Below are positions 16,198 through 23,121 of a stretch of 23,122 nt of DNA, one piece after another (position 1 is the first letter of the stretch; each line of letters starts with the position of its first letter). Under the pieces are notes generated by a model. The model ran no database searches and was not told where the DNA came from. It saw only the letters and a program-made list of their open reading frames with translations. The DNA is taken from positions 1-23,122 of the forward strand of contig DASSWN010000051.1 of assembly GCA_035704905.1 (NCBI GenBank). The letters are read 5' to 3'. The translations under genes and the position numbers were made by a program. This stretch comes from DASSWG01 sp035704905 (GTDB lineage Bacteria > Bacteroidota > Bacteroidia > Flavobacteriales > Flavobacteriaceae).

Positions 16198-16830
16198 ATG
16201 GATTCGACGAAATTAAAAAGACCAAAACAAAAAGGCTCTCCAAAGCTTTTTGACAGCCCTTTTTTGGAACGGATGACCCATACCCATATTTCTTTTCCAC
16301 TGATAATTTTTGGAGCCATTGCCCTTATCCTAATTTACTATGGCATCATTGAAAAAGGAATGGAAGTTCCATTAATGGTACTTTTGTTTTTTCTTGGACT
16401 TATTTTTTTTACGCTGGTCGAATACTTAATGCATAGGTTTCTTTATCATATTCCCGCAACGACCGAACGAAAAAAGAAAATTGCCTATACAATGCATGGC
16501 GTTCATCATGACTATCCCAAAGACAAATCACGATTGGCAATGCCCCCCGTGCTGTCGCTTATCATTGCCACAATCCTTTTTGTGCTTTATCGTGTTGTGC
16601 TTGGGGAATATGTTTTCGGTTTTTTGGCCGGTTTTCTTATTGGATATGCCGGATATCTAGGAATTCATTACTGCGTGCATGCCTTCAATCCCCCAAAAAA
16701 TTTTTTCAAACAATTGTGGTACCACCACAGTATTCACCATTATCGTGAATCCGATAGGGCTTTTGGTGTCTCTTCGCCTTTATGGGATGTGATATTTTCT
16801 ACAATGCCAAGGAAGTTGCGGAAAGACTGA
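16198..16830 (+). CDS. Fatty acid 2-hydroxylase family membrane protein (FA2H/Scs7-like)
   Basis: A 210-residue diiron membrane oxygenase of the fatty-acid hydroxylase superfamily. Histidine clusters are H79X4H84 (MHRFLYH), H100xxHH104 (HGVHHDYPKDKSRL), H157 and H161, and HH177xxHH181. The surrounding text, including DKSRLAMPP and FGVSSPLWDVIF, resembles yeast Scs7 and mammalian FA2H closely, so 2-hydroxylation of an acyl chain is the best guess. There is no cytochrome b5 domain, so electrons must come from a separate donor. About four membrane segments are visible (32-51, 58-75, 117-132, 138-155). Possible substrates in this phylum are sphingolipids, sulfonolipids or N-acyl amino acids; no gene here decides between them. 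The gene stands alone and its stop lies inside a terminator. Confidence 0.87.
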   Translation: MDSTKLKRPKQKGSPKLFDSPFLERMTHTHISFPLIIFGAIALILIYYGIIEKGMEVPLMVLLFFLGLIFFTLVEYLMHRFLYHIPATTERKKKIAYTMHGVHHDYPKDKSRLAMPPVLSLIIATILFVLYRVVLGEYVFGFLAGFLIGYAGYLGIHYCVHAFNPPKNFFKQLWYHHSIHHYRESDRAFGVSSPLWDVIFSTMPRKLRKD

Positions 16831-16856
16831 GATTTCTTTTTCTCATCAGTCTTTTT
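16822..16856 (+). terminator. Intrinsic terminator overlapping the hydroxylase stop
   Basis: AAAGACTGA (16822-16830) pairs with TCAGTCTTT (16846-16854) and two further T follow. The 5' arm contains the last codons and the TGA stop of the fatty-acid hydroxylase gene. Confidence 0.7.
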
Positions 16857-16860
16857 AAAA

Positions 16861-17010
16861 AACAATCCCAACGGAACTTTCGAACCGTTGGGATGTTAGC
16901 GGCAAGCATTACCCCAAAAAACTTACCTTTTTGAAAAAAATTCCAAACTTTCAATCGCTAAAATAAATGTAAAAAGAAAGACAAAAAATACCCACTAAAG
17001 GGGATTTTTG
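16861..17010 (+). repeat. Copy A of a 150-bp duplicated structured element
   Basis: Non-coding element repeated in direct orientation at 17137-17288. It starts AACA, then a 10-bp perfect stem ATCCCAACGG/CCGTTGGGAT (16865-16874 with 16885-16894) with a 10-nt loop AACTTTCGAA. The conserved words GTTAGCGG, CCCC and AAACTTACCT follow, then AACTTTCA and GCTAAAATA. It closes with a second hairpin around CCC-ACTAAA-GGGG that runs into ATTTTTG. The nature is unknown: a non-autonomous mobile element or a structured RNA are the two readings. The gene-free stretch 16831-17408 is mainly these two copies plus the asnS promoter. Confidence 0.75.
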
Positions 17011-17017
17011 AAATCAT

Positions 17018-17033
17018 CATCAAAATTTTGATG
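17018..17033. repeat. 16-bp perfect palindrome
   Basis: CATCAAAATTTTGATG is a perfect inverted repeat with no spacer, 7 nt after the end of element copy A. It could be a dimeric regulator site or chance in AT-rich DNA. Confidence 0.5.
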
Positions 17034-17136
17034 CACGTCACATTCTTCTGTAATAGATACGAACCTACTTTTGTTGAAAATAAAAGCTTAAACCCGAATT
17101 TGGAACAAAACACCGCGGAGTTTTTCATCCAAAAAC

Positions 17137-17288
17137 AACAATCCCAATGGAACCCTTGAACCATTGGGATGTTAGCGGTAAGGTTATCCCCCAATAAACT
17201 TACCTATATTGAAAGATTATGAGAACTTTCAGGTGCTAAAATACTTCAATACATAAGGGCAGAAAATACCCAGTAAAGAGGATTTTTG
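17137..17288 (+). repeat. Copy B of the duplicated structured element
   Basis: The second, diverged copy, 276 bp downstream of copy A in the same orientation and 152 bp long. Its stem is ATCCCAATGG/CCATTGGGAT (17141-17150 with 17161-17170). The C-G pair of copy A at the eighth stem position is T-A here, a compensatory change. The loop is AACCCTTGAA, again 10 nt. GTTAGCGG, CCCC, AAACTTACCT, GAAAG, AACTTTCA, GCTAAAATA, AAAATACCC and GGATTTTTG are shared in the same order. The closing hairpin is weaker than in copy A. Confidence 0.75.
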
Positions 17289-17359
17289 CTTTAGTGAATT
17301 TTTGAAGTTTTCGTTTGGTCATGAATGTATCGTTTTCTCTCCTTTTTCCCTCGAGTGGC

Positions 17360-17390
17360 TTGCCAAGCTAACAACTAAAAATTATCTTTG
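17360..17390 (+). promoter_or_regulatory. Promoter of asnS
   Basis: TTG (17360-17362), a 20-nt spacer, then TATCTTTG (17383-17390). The predicted start is about 12 nt upstream of the ATG at 17409. Confidence 0.8.
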
Positions 17391-17408
17391 CCTCCATAAA
17401 ATGCAGAC

Positions 17409-18851
17409 ATGAGACATACAAGGATCGCCAAAATATTGGAAAATGAAAATTTATTGCAAGAAGTGGAAGTGAAAGGCTGGGTAAGGGCATTTCGAAGCAA
17501 TCGGTTTCTGTCCGTTAATGACGGATCGTCAATTCACAATTTGCAATGCGTTATCGATTATGAAAAATTCCCCAAAGAAATCCTCGATCAAATTACTATT
17601 GGCGCATCAGTCGTGGTTAACGGGATTCTGAAAGAGAGCTTGGGAAAAGGACAGCGCATGGAAGTTGAAGTCGAAAAAATCCAAATTCTGGGAATTGCCG
17701 ATCCGGAAGAGGTGAAACTGACAATTCTGTCACCCAAACGTCATTCCTTGGAAAAACTCCGTGAACAAGCCCATCTTCGTGTTCGTACAAATACTTTCGG
17801 CGCGGTAATGCGCTTGCGGTCAAAATTGGCATTTGCCGTTCATCGTTACTTTCAGGAAAATGGTTTCTTTTATGTGAATACTCCGGTTATAACGGGCAGC
17901 GATGCAGAAGGTGCGGGCGAAATGTTTCAGGTTACCAATCTCGGTTTACAAAATCTGCCACAAAATAAAGCCGGTGAAATAGACTACAAGAAAGATTTTT
18001 TTGGAAAAGAAACCAACCTAACCGTTAGTGGTCAATTGGAAGCGGAAACCTATGCAATGGGCCTTGGACAAGTATATACTTTTGGACCGACTTTTCGTGC
18101 AGAAAACTCCAACACATCACGGCATTTGGCTGAATTTTGGATGATTGAACCGGAAATGGCTTTTTGCAATTTAGATGGAAATATGGATTTGGCAGAAGAT
18201 TTCATCAAGAATGTAATCAAATATGTCATGGAAAATGGTGCCGACGATTTGGAATTTTTGGAAAGCAGGCTTATAGAAGAAGACAAAACCAAACCTGAAA
18301 GTGAACGTTCCACAATGGCATTGCGGGAAAAGCTCAAATTTGTGATTGAAAATAATTTCAAAAGGTTAAGTTATACCGAAGCCATAGAAATTCTGAAAAA
18401 CAGCAAGCCAAACAAAAGGAAAAAGTTCAACTATCCGGTGGAAGAATGGGGAATGGATCTTCAAAGCGAGCATGAACGTTTTTTAGTGGAAAAACATTTC
18501 AAATGTCCGGTTATTCTGTTCGATTATCCCGCAAATATCAAGGCATTTTATATGCGGTTGAATGAGGATGAAAAAACGGTTCGCGCCATGGATGTCCTTT
18601 TCCCCGGAATTGGTGAAATTGTGGGTGGTTCGCAGCGGGAAGAACGTTTGGAGGTATTGAAACAGAAAATGAAGGTCCTTCAAATCGATGAAAAAGAACT
18701 CTGGTGGTATTTGGACACGCGGCGTTTTGGAACTTGCGTCCACAGCGGTTTTGGTCTCGGATTCGAGCGGTTGGTGCAATTCGTAACCGGAATGGGGAAT
18801 ATTCGTGATGTAATCCCTTTTCCACGCACACCGGGCAATGCCGAATTCTAA
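17409..18851 (+). CDS. asnS: Asparaginyl-tRNA synthetase
   Basis: A 480-residue class IIb synthetase that charges tRNA(Asn) with asparagine. An N-terminal OB-fold anticodon-binding domain (about 17-100) contains VEVKGWVRAFRSNRFLSVNDGS. The catalytic domain starts near 130. Motif 2 is FRAENSNTSRHLAEFWMIEPE (229-249) and motif 3 is GFGLGFERLV (447-456) with R454. GSDAEGAGEMFQVT and VHSGFG are typical of AsnRS. A segment of about 20 residues near 181-200 (QNKAGEIDYKKDFFGKE) is a known kind of insertion in many bacterial AsnRS. The ATG at 17409 is used because it follows a consensus promoter and gives the expected N-terminus; an out-of-frame ATG lies at 17401. Confidence 0.97.
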   Translation: MRHTRIAKILENENLLQEVEVKGWVRAFRSNRFLSVNDGSSIHNLQCVIDYEKFPKEILDQITIGASVVVNGILKESLGKGQRMEVEVEKIQILGIADPEEVKLTILSPKRHSLEKLREQAHLRVRTNTFGAVMRLRSKLAFAVHRYFQENGFFYVNTPVITGSDAEGAGEMFQVTNLGLQNLPQNKAGEIDYKKDFFGKETNLTVSGQLEAETYAMGLGQVYTFGPTFRAENSNTSRHLAEFWMIEPEMAFCNLDGNMDLAEDFIKNVIKYVMENGADDLEFLESRLIEEDKTKPESERSTMALREKLKFVIENNFKRLSYTEAIEILKNSKPNKRKKFNYPVEEWGMDLQSEHERFLVEKHFKCPVILFDYPANIKAFYMRLNEDEKTVRAMDVLFPGIGEIVGGSQREERLEVLKQKMKVLQIDEKELWWYLDTRRFGTCVHSGFGLGFERLVQFVTGMGNIRDVIPFPRTPGNAEF

Positions 18852-18928
18852 TATTAAGCCATTTGGATGAGCCCAAATCAGGCGTAGCTTAACAAAATTT
18901 TGGCAGCGATAATTCCTCCGCTTTTCCG

Positions 18929-18936
18929 TATTTTTG
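18929..18936 (+). promoter_or_regulatory. Possible -7 element for rpoN
   Basis: TATTTTTG fits TAnnTTTG and lies 22 nt before the rpoN ATG. A TTTG at 18899-18902 is 26 nt upstream, slightly too far. Readthrough from asnS is possible, since no U-tract terminator separates the genes. Confidence 0.4.
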
Positions 18937-18958
18937 TAGGAAACGCAAGGAATAGATT

Positions 18959-20407
18959 ATGCTGAAGCAGCAACTCAATTTTAAATTATCACAGAAGCTT
19001 TCGCCTCAACAAATTCAATTGATGAAGTTGATTCAATTGCCAACACAGGCTTTTGAACAACGCCTGAAACAAGAAATTGAGGAAAATCCGGCATTGGATA
19101 GTGGGAAAGAAACTTCCGATGAAGATTTCGAATTTGAAAGCAATGAAAATGATGAAGAGCGCGAAATCATCGAAACCGATATTAATGTCGATGAATATTT
19201 GAGCGATGATGAAATTCCGAGTTACAGGCTAAACGCGAACAATACCAGTGCCGACGATGAAGACAAACAAGTTCCGTATGCTTCGGGAACCTCTTTCAAT
19301 CAATATTTAAAAACACAACTGCGAACGTTTCGATTGAATGAACAAGAATGGGAAATCGCCAAATTTTTGGTTGGAAGTGTGGATGAAAGCGGATACATAA
19401 GACGTTCCACAAGCGAAATTGTGGACGATTTGGCCTTTACACAAAATATTTATACGGACGAAAAAACCGTGGAAAAGATTTTCTCAATGGTTCATGATCT
19501 CGATCCGGCAGGTGTTGGTGCGAGATCGCTGCAAGAATGTTTGCTTATCCAGTTAAAAAGGAAGGAACCAACTGAAAGTGTGGAACTTGCCATCAAAATT
19601 ATGGAAAATGCCTTTGAACAATTCAGCAAAAAACACTACGACAAATTGCTGACAAAGTTCGATATTTCCGAAGAACAACTCAAAAAGGCCATTGAAGAAA
19701 TAGCCCACTTAAATCCGAAGCCGGGCAGTGCCTATAGTACAAATACGCATATAGTGGAACATGTGGTGCCCGATTTTGCCATTCGAATAAAAGATGGTGA
19801 ATTGGAACTGACTTTGAATGGCAGAAATGCACCTGAAATGCACATTTCGAGGGAATATAGCAATATGCTGAAAGGTTATAAGGAAGCTAAAGAAAAAACC
19901 AAAGCACAGCGTGAAGCCGTACTTTTTATTAAACAAAAACTTGATGCGGCAAAATGGTTTATTGATGCGATCAAGCAGCGACAACAAACCCTATTTGTGA
20001 CAATGAGTGCTATAATGAATCATCAAAAAGAATATTTTTTAACCGGTGATGAGCGCAATTTGAAACCGATGATTTTAAAGGATATTGCGGAAGAAATCGA
20101 TATGGATGTTTCAACTGTTTCGCGCGTGGCAAATAGCAAATATGTTGAAACCCCTTATGGTACCAAACTTATAAAGGATTTCTTTTCCGAATCCATGAAA
20201 AATGATCAGGGCGAAGATGTTTCCACCCGCGAAATAAAGAAAATACTGGAATTGACCTTGGAAGATGAAGATAAAAGAAAACCGCTCACCGATGACAAAT
20301 TGGCCGTCATTTTGAAGAAAAAAGGCTATCCGATCGCACGGCGCACCATTGCGAAATATAGGGAACAGCTTGATATTCCGGTTGCGCGGTTAAGAAAAGA
20401 AATTTAA
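18959..20407 (+). CDS. rpoN: RNA polymerase sigma-54 factor
   Basis: A 482-residue alternative sigma factor that directs RNA polymerase to -24/-12 promoters and needs an enhancer-binding ATPase. Region I is the Gln/Leu-rich start LKQQLNFKLSQKLSPQQIQL with IQLPTQAFEQRLKQEIEENPAL. An acidic region II spans about 50-100. The core-binding domain follows (FRLNEQEWEIAKFLVGSVDESGYI, LDPAGVGARSLQECL, LNPKPGSAY). The helix-turn-helix region reads LKDIAEEIDMDVSTVSRVANSKYVETPYG. The RpoN box ARRTIAKYRE lies at 460-469, very near the C-terminus. All regions needed for activity are present. A membrane-protein gene starts 11 nt after its stop and is likely cotranscribed. Confidence 0.97.
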   Translation: MLKQQLNFKLSQKLSPQQIQLMKLIQLPTQAFEQRLKQEIEENPALDSGKETSDEDFEFESNENDEEREIIETDINVDEYLSDDEIPSYRLNANNTSADDEDKQVPYASGTSFNQYLKTQLRTFRLNEQEWEIAKFLVGSVDESGYIRRSTSEIVDDLAFTQNIYTDEKTVEKIFSMVHDLDPAGVGARSLQECLLIQLKRKEPTESVELAIKIMENAFEQFSKKHYDKLLTKFDISEEQLKKAIEEIAHLNPKPGSAYSTNTHIVEHVVPDFAIRIKDGELELTLNGRNAPEMHISREYSNMLKGYKEAKEKTKAQREAVLFIKQKLDAAKWFIDAIKQRQQTLFVTMSAIMNHQKEYFLTGDERNLKPMILKDIAEEIDMDVSTVSRVANSKYVETPYGTKLIKDFFSESMKNDQGEDVSTREIKKILELTLEDEDKRKPLTDDKLAVILKKKGYPIARRTIAKYREQLDIPVARLRKEI

Positions 20408-20418
20408 TTTCAAGTTTT

Positions 20419-21024
20419 ATGAAAAGTTTCCTTCGGCTGGCTTCCATTTTGTTTCATCCGCTGTGGATGCCTTTGTTGGGATCGACGCTTTATTTTTGGA
20501 TTACCCCAAAATTTTATTCGTCACCTGTTGTTGCAATCGATCTTTTGGCCGTTTTCATTCTCACGGTTTTTGTTCCGTTTCTTTTTCTATTCATTCTAAA
20601 AACAAGCGGTTTTATTCAGTCGTTGCATTTAAAAACCATCGAAGAACGCCGGCTGCCTTTGCTTTTTTTCTGTATTATTACCACTTGCATTTTAAACTAT
20701 GTGCTGAATCGTTTTCATTATATTGAACTATATTATTTCTTTACCGGAATTCTTTTTTCCGGACTGGCTTGCTTTATACTTTCTATTTTTAAAGTAAAAA
20801 TAAGCCTGCATGTATTGGGTATTTCGGGACTTTGTATGTTCATAATTGCGTTAAGCATTTTTTACCAAAGCAATTTACTTTTTCTGATTGCTTTTTTGTT
20901 ATTTGCAATAGGTTGGACGGCTTCTTCCAGATTGGAAGCCAAAGCCCACTCAAACATTGAAATAATTTTGGGATTGTTCGTGGGTGTGTTTCCCCAACTA
21001 ATTTTGGTGCAATATTGGTTATAA
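20419..21024 (+). CDS. Integral membrane protein with PAP2-like motif remnants
   Basis: A 201-residue protein with about six hydrophobic segments (8-27, 38-61, 79-96, 102-124, 129-149, 152-167) plus a C-terminal one. I do not recognise a confirmed family. The arrangement of polar residues recalls the PAP2 phosphatase motifs. A K72TIEERRLP80 segment stands where KX6RP would be, and H131VLGISG where PSGH would be. S170-R171-X5-H177-X3-E181 stands where SRX5HX3D would be, with Glu for Asp and followed by G-FVG. This suggests a distant PAP2-like fold, active or not. It sits 11 nt behind rpoN and its stop overlaps the convergent PorT-like gene by 6 nt. Confidence 0.65.
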   Translation: MKSFLRLASILFHPLWMPLLGSTLYFWITPKFYSSPVVAIDLLAVFILTVFVPFLFLFILKTSGFIQSLHLKTIEERRLPLLFFCIITTCILNYVLNRFHYIELYYFFTGILFSGLACFILSIFKVKISLHVLGISGLCMFIIALSIFYQSNLLFLIAFLLFAIGWTASSRLEAKAHSNIEIILGLFVGVFPQLILVQYWL

Positions 21025-21723
21025 AATATAGAACATCAATCCAATTTTAACTGTTTTCATCCCGACTTCTTCACCATTTGGCATTTCTCCATCGAAGAAC
21101 GGATTTAAACCATAATAACAGTAAAAATTCACTTTATTATATCCGGCGGCAAGGGTCAACCCCATACGAAATCGCTGAAGTTCGTCCACTTTTGTTTGAA
21201 CGACCCGATTTCCAGGTTGCTTGAAGTTGGATTTGAAATAATAAATATACCCAAATTTTATACCGGCATAAACCCGCCAAAAGGAATATGTGGTCGGTGT
21301 CGAAGTTCGCCATCGAATTTCTATGGGTGCTTCCACCAAATACATGGTGTATCTGTTCGTGTCATATTCAATATTTTTTTCGGCAAGGGACTGAAAAATA
21401 GTGTTGTCATTTTCATCTTCACCAATAAATAAATTTGCAGAATAGGTGTTGATAGACCAGCCCAAACCGGCGGCAATTGCCCAATTTCTTTTTTCATTGA
21501 TTGGCATATCGCGCATAAAACCGAGATGCAGTCCTCCGGAAAAACCAGATTGGGTTATATTTTCGGGAAGCGTGTTCAACAAATTGAAAGTAAATCCCAA
21601 ATAAAACTGATCTTCACGGTAGAGACTGTCTATAATTTCAGGTTCGGGATTCTCCGTTCCATTTTGCGAAAAGGAAAGGTGAAAAACCAAAAGAAAAAAA
21701 AAGCTCGTGAAGAATATTTTCAT
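21019..21723 (-). CDS. Outer-membrane beta-barrel protein, PorT-like
   Basis: A 234-residue predicted outer-membrane protein. The ATG at 21723 gives the signal peptide MKIFFTSFFFLLVFHLSFSQ, cleaved before Gln; a longer frame to 21789 would precede this signal and cross both the promoter and the exbD terminator. The mature protein alternates polar and aromatic residues, as in beta-barrels: FYLGFTFNLLNTL, GFSGGLHLGFMRDMPIN, NWAIAAGLGWSINTYSANL, VEAPIEIRWR, WRVYAGIKFGYIYYFKSN, RMGLTLAAGYNKVNFYCYYGLNPFF. It ends VKIGLMFYIL with a terminal hydrophobic residue. It resembles PorT-family proteins of the phylum, one of which acts in type IX secretion, but whether this is that PorT is not decided here. 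The separate promoter suggests independent expression from the exbD genes upstream. Confidence 0.75.
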   Translation of the reverse strand: MKIFFTSFFFLLVFHLSFSQNGTENPEPEIIDSLYREDQFYLGFTFNLLNTLPENITQSGFSGGLHLGFMRDMPINEKRNWAIAAGLGWSINTYSANLFIGEDENDNTIFQSLAEKNIEYDTNRYTMYLVEAPIEIRWRTSTPTTYSFWRVYAGIKFGYIYYFKSNFKQPGNRVVQTKVDELQRFRMGLTLAAGYNKVNFYCYYGLNPFFDGEMPNGEEVGMKTVKIGLMFYIL

Positions 21724-21740
21724 AGTAAGAAAGTATAGTA

Positions 21741-21748
21741 CAAAGATA
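21741..21748 (-). promoter_or_regulatory. -7 element of the PorT-like gene
   Basis: TATCTTTG on the minus strand, an exact TAnnTTTG, ends 17 nt before the ATG at 21723. No clear TTG is found at the expected upstream distance; GTTTAC is the nearest. Confidence 0.55.
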
Positions 21749-21778
21749 GTTTTATTTCGTAAACCTATTTTTTTAGCA

Positions 21779-21806
21779 CAAAAAAACACCCAAAAAAGGG
21801 TGTTTT
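21779..21806 (-). terminator. Intrinsic terminator of the exbD operon
   Basis: A 9-bp stem AAAACACCC/GGGTGTTTT (21783-21791 with 21798-21806), loop of six. On the minus strand the stem continues into an unbroken T-run. It begins about 22 nt after the stop of the last exbD gene and separates it from the PorT-like gene. Confidence 0.88.
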
Positions 21807-21828
21807 AAAATAGTTAAAATAATTTTTA

Positions 21829-22311
21829 CTACTGAATGTTTTGGGTTGCCTCACCCGTTTTCGTAGTGTAATTGATTTTCAAAGCCTCTGCTTTTCTCAA
21901 TTCCTGTTTTACATCGGAAACAAGTCCCATATTCGAATCTTTGTCCACTTTCAGTGCAATGGTAAGATAAGAAACCAATTCGGGCCTCATAGCAGCGCGT
22001 TCAGAATAAATAAAATCACGAATTTCGGCAAGGCTTGCAAATTTATCATTCAACTGAATACGCGCCTCGGTTCCATAAGTTGATTTATAGCGATCGCTGG
22101 GTGCACCAATATAAATATAGGAAACCAGTTCTTTCTTGTCCAATTTTTCAACCTGATCTGCATACGGCAATTCATTTTCAACCAACAAATTGGTTTGTCG
22201 CATCGTGGTCGAAACCATAAAGAAAAAAAGGAGCATGAAAACTATATCCGGCAATGAAGCAGTGGATATTGGTGGGGTTTCATTCGATTTTTTCTTATTA
22301 AATCTAGCCAT
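21829..22311 (-). CDS. exbD: ExbD/TolR-type proton-channel subunit (second copy)
   Basis: A 160-residue inner-membrane protein that, with an ExbB/TolQ partner, couples the proton gradient to work at the outer membrane. The N-terminus is cytoplasmic and basic. One membrane helix follows, SLPDIVFMLLFFFMVSTT, with the proton-carrying D22. The periplasmic part (about 45-160) contains IYIGAPSDRYKSTYGTEARIQLND and LVSYLTIALKVDKDSNMGLVSDVKQELRKAEALKINYTT, matching the ExbD periplasmic fold. It follows the other exbD by 23 nt and differs strongly from it in sequence, so the two are not recent duplicates. They probably act in the same complex. Confidence 0.92.
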   Translation of the reverse strand: MARFNKKKSNETPPISTASLPDIVFMLLFFFMVSTTMRQTNLLVENELPYADQVEKLDKKELVSYIYIGAPSDRYKSTYGTEARIQLNDKFASLAEIRDFIYSERAAMRPELVSYLTIALKVDKDSNMGLVSDVKQELRKAEALKINYTTKTGEATQNIQ

Positions 22312-22334
22312 AATCCTTGGATTTTTAAGTCGTT

Positions 22335-22946
22335 TTAATTTTTAACCGGTTCAGCTTCCGATAATTTCAACGGAAACATATCCTGGATTTTTGTGATTTT
22401 CTCTTTCAAAACCTCCTTGTTTCCAACGTAAGTCGGATCCTTATAATTGGCTTCCATTTCATCAAAAGTCATCCCATAAAGCCTTTTGGCCTCGCGATTT
22501 CTAAGTTGATTGTATGCAGCCACCAATTCGTTCTGAACGGCAATGTACGTTCCGTATTCGGTTTGTCTATCGCTTTGAACAGAAATTATCGCTTTGGTTG
22601 GATTATCAGATGATGCCGGATCTCCCGGGCCTTGACAGTAGTTACACGCTTCGTCACCGGTTCCACCACCATTGTCCAAAAATTTCACGGCAGCTTCTCG
22701 TAAATCCTCAATTTCCATAGGTTCATTTTCCACCAAAAGCTGTTCATTTTTATTGATCAAAACAATAAAAATATTTTTCTTTTTAATTGGTGGTGGATTT
22801 TCCACAGGTGGTTGAATGGGAGGCAATTTCCTATTGATCCCTTGATCGGTAATAATTGTGGTGGTTACTAAAAAGAAGATCAACAACAAAAATGCGATGT
22901 CCGCCATGGAACCTGCGTTGACTTCTTGTGCGGGTCTTCGAGCCAT
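22335..22946 (-). CDS. exbD: ExbD/TolR-type proton-channel subunit (first copy) with CxxC insertion
   Basis: A 203-residue ExbD-type protein. MARRPAQEVNAGSMADIAFL gives the basic N-terminus and the membrane helix with D16. A Pro-rich stretch (IQPPVENPPPIKKK, about 44-57) links to the periplasmic domain (NIFIVLINKNEQLLVENEPM, then KAIISVQSDRQTEYGTYIAVQNELVAAYNQLR). Between these parts is an extra segment of about 25 residues (92-117) containing C101-N-Y-C104 and Gly/Asp/Pro-rich sequence. The C-terminal tail (about 155-203) is longer than in classical ExbD. It starts 4 nt after the stop of the upstream membrane-protein gene, so the genes form one operon; the ExbB partner presumably lies beyond the window edge. 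Confidence 0.92.
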   Translation of the reverse strand: MARRPAQEVNAGSMADIAFLLLIFFLVTTTIITDQGINRKLPPIQPPVENPPPIKKKNIFIVLINKNEQLLVENEPMEIEDLREAAVKFLDNGGGTGDEACNYCQGPGDPASSDNPTKAIISVQSDRQTEYGTYIAVQNELVAAYNQLRNREAKRLYGMTFDEMEANYKDPTYVGNKEVLKEKITKIQDMFPLKLSEAEPVKN

Positions 22947-22950
22947 AATT

Positions 22951-23121
22951 TTACTTTGTTAATTTCCTAATTCCTCCGTACAGCATAGAGCCAAGCGCAA
23001 AAATGCCCAGAATATAAAATATAACCAATCCGGTACTTATCCAATGAACTGTTCCGGCGGCGAGGGTAGTTCCATCGCTCATTTGGTATGGTTCCCCATC
23101 TGTAAGCAAATAGGCTATTAG
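22951..23121 (-). CDS. C-terminal end of a membrane protein, 5' partial
   Basis: Open frame entering from the right edge and ending in TAA. The visible 56 residues include TDGEPYQMSDGTTLAAGTVHW, then one hydrophobic segment (ISTGLVIFYILGIFALGSMLY) and the basic tail GGIRKLTK. This is a typical C-terminal membrane anchor with a short cytoplasmic tail. The family cannot be told from this piece. It sits 4 nt upstream of exbD and is the first visible gene of that operon. Confidence 0.7.
   Translation of the reverse strand, partial: LIAYLLTDGEPYQMSDGTTLAAGTVHWISTGLVIFYILGIFALGSMLYGGIRKLTK

Noticed and set aside
16895..16902. GTTAGCGG as an integron attC core
   Set aside because: It does not fit GTTRRRY, no matching inverse core lies at the other end, and no integrase or cassette is present.
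16958..17194. A 78-codon open frame on the minus strand across the duplicated element
   Set aside because: It starts in copy B and ends in copy A, has no signal, domain or promoter, and the DNA pattern is better explained by hairpins and conserved non-coding blocks.
18861..18878. Hairpin ATTTGG/CCAAAT between asnS and rpoN as a terminator
   Set aside because: Only six pairs and no T-run follow; not convincing as a terminator.
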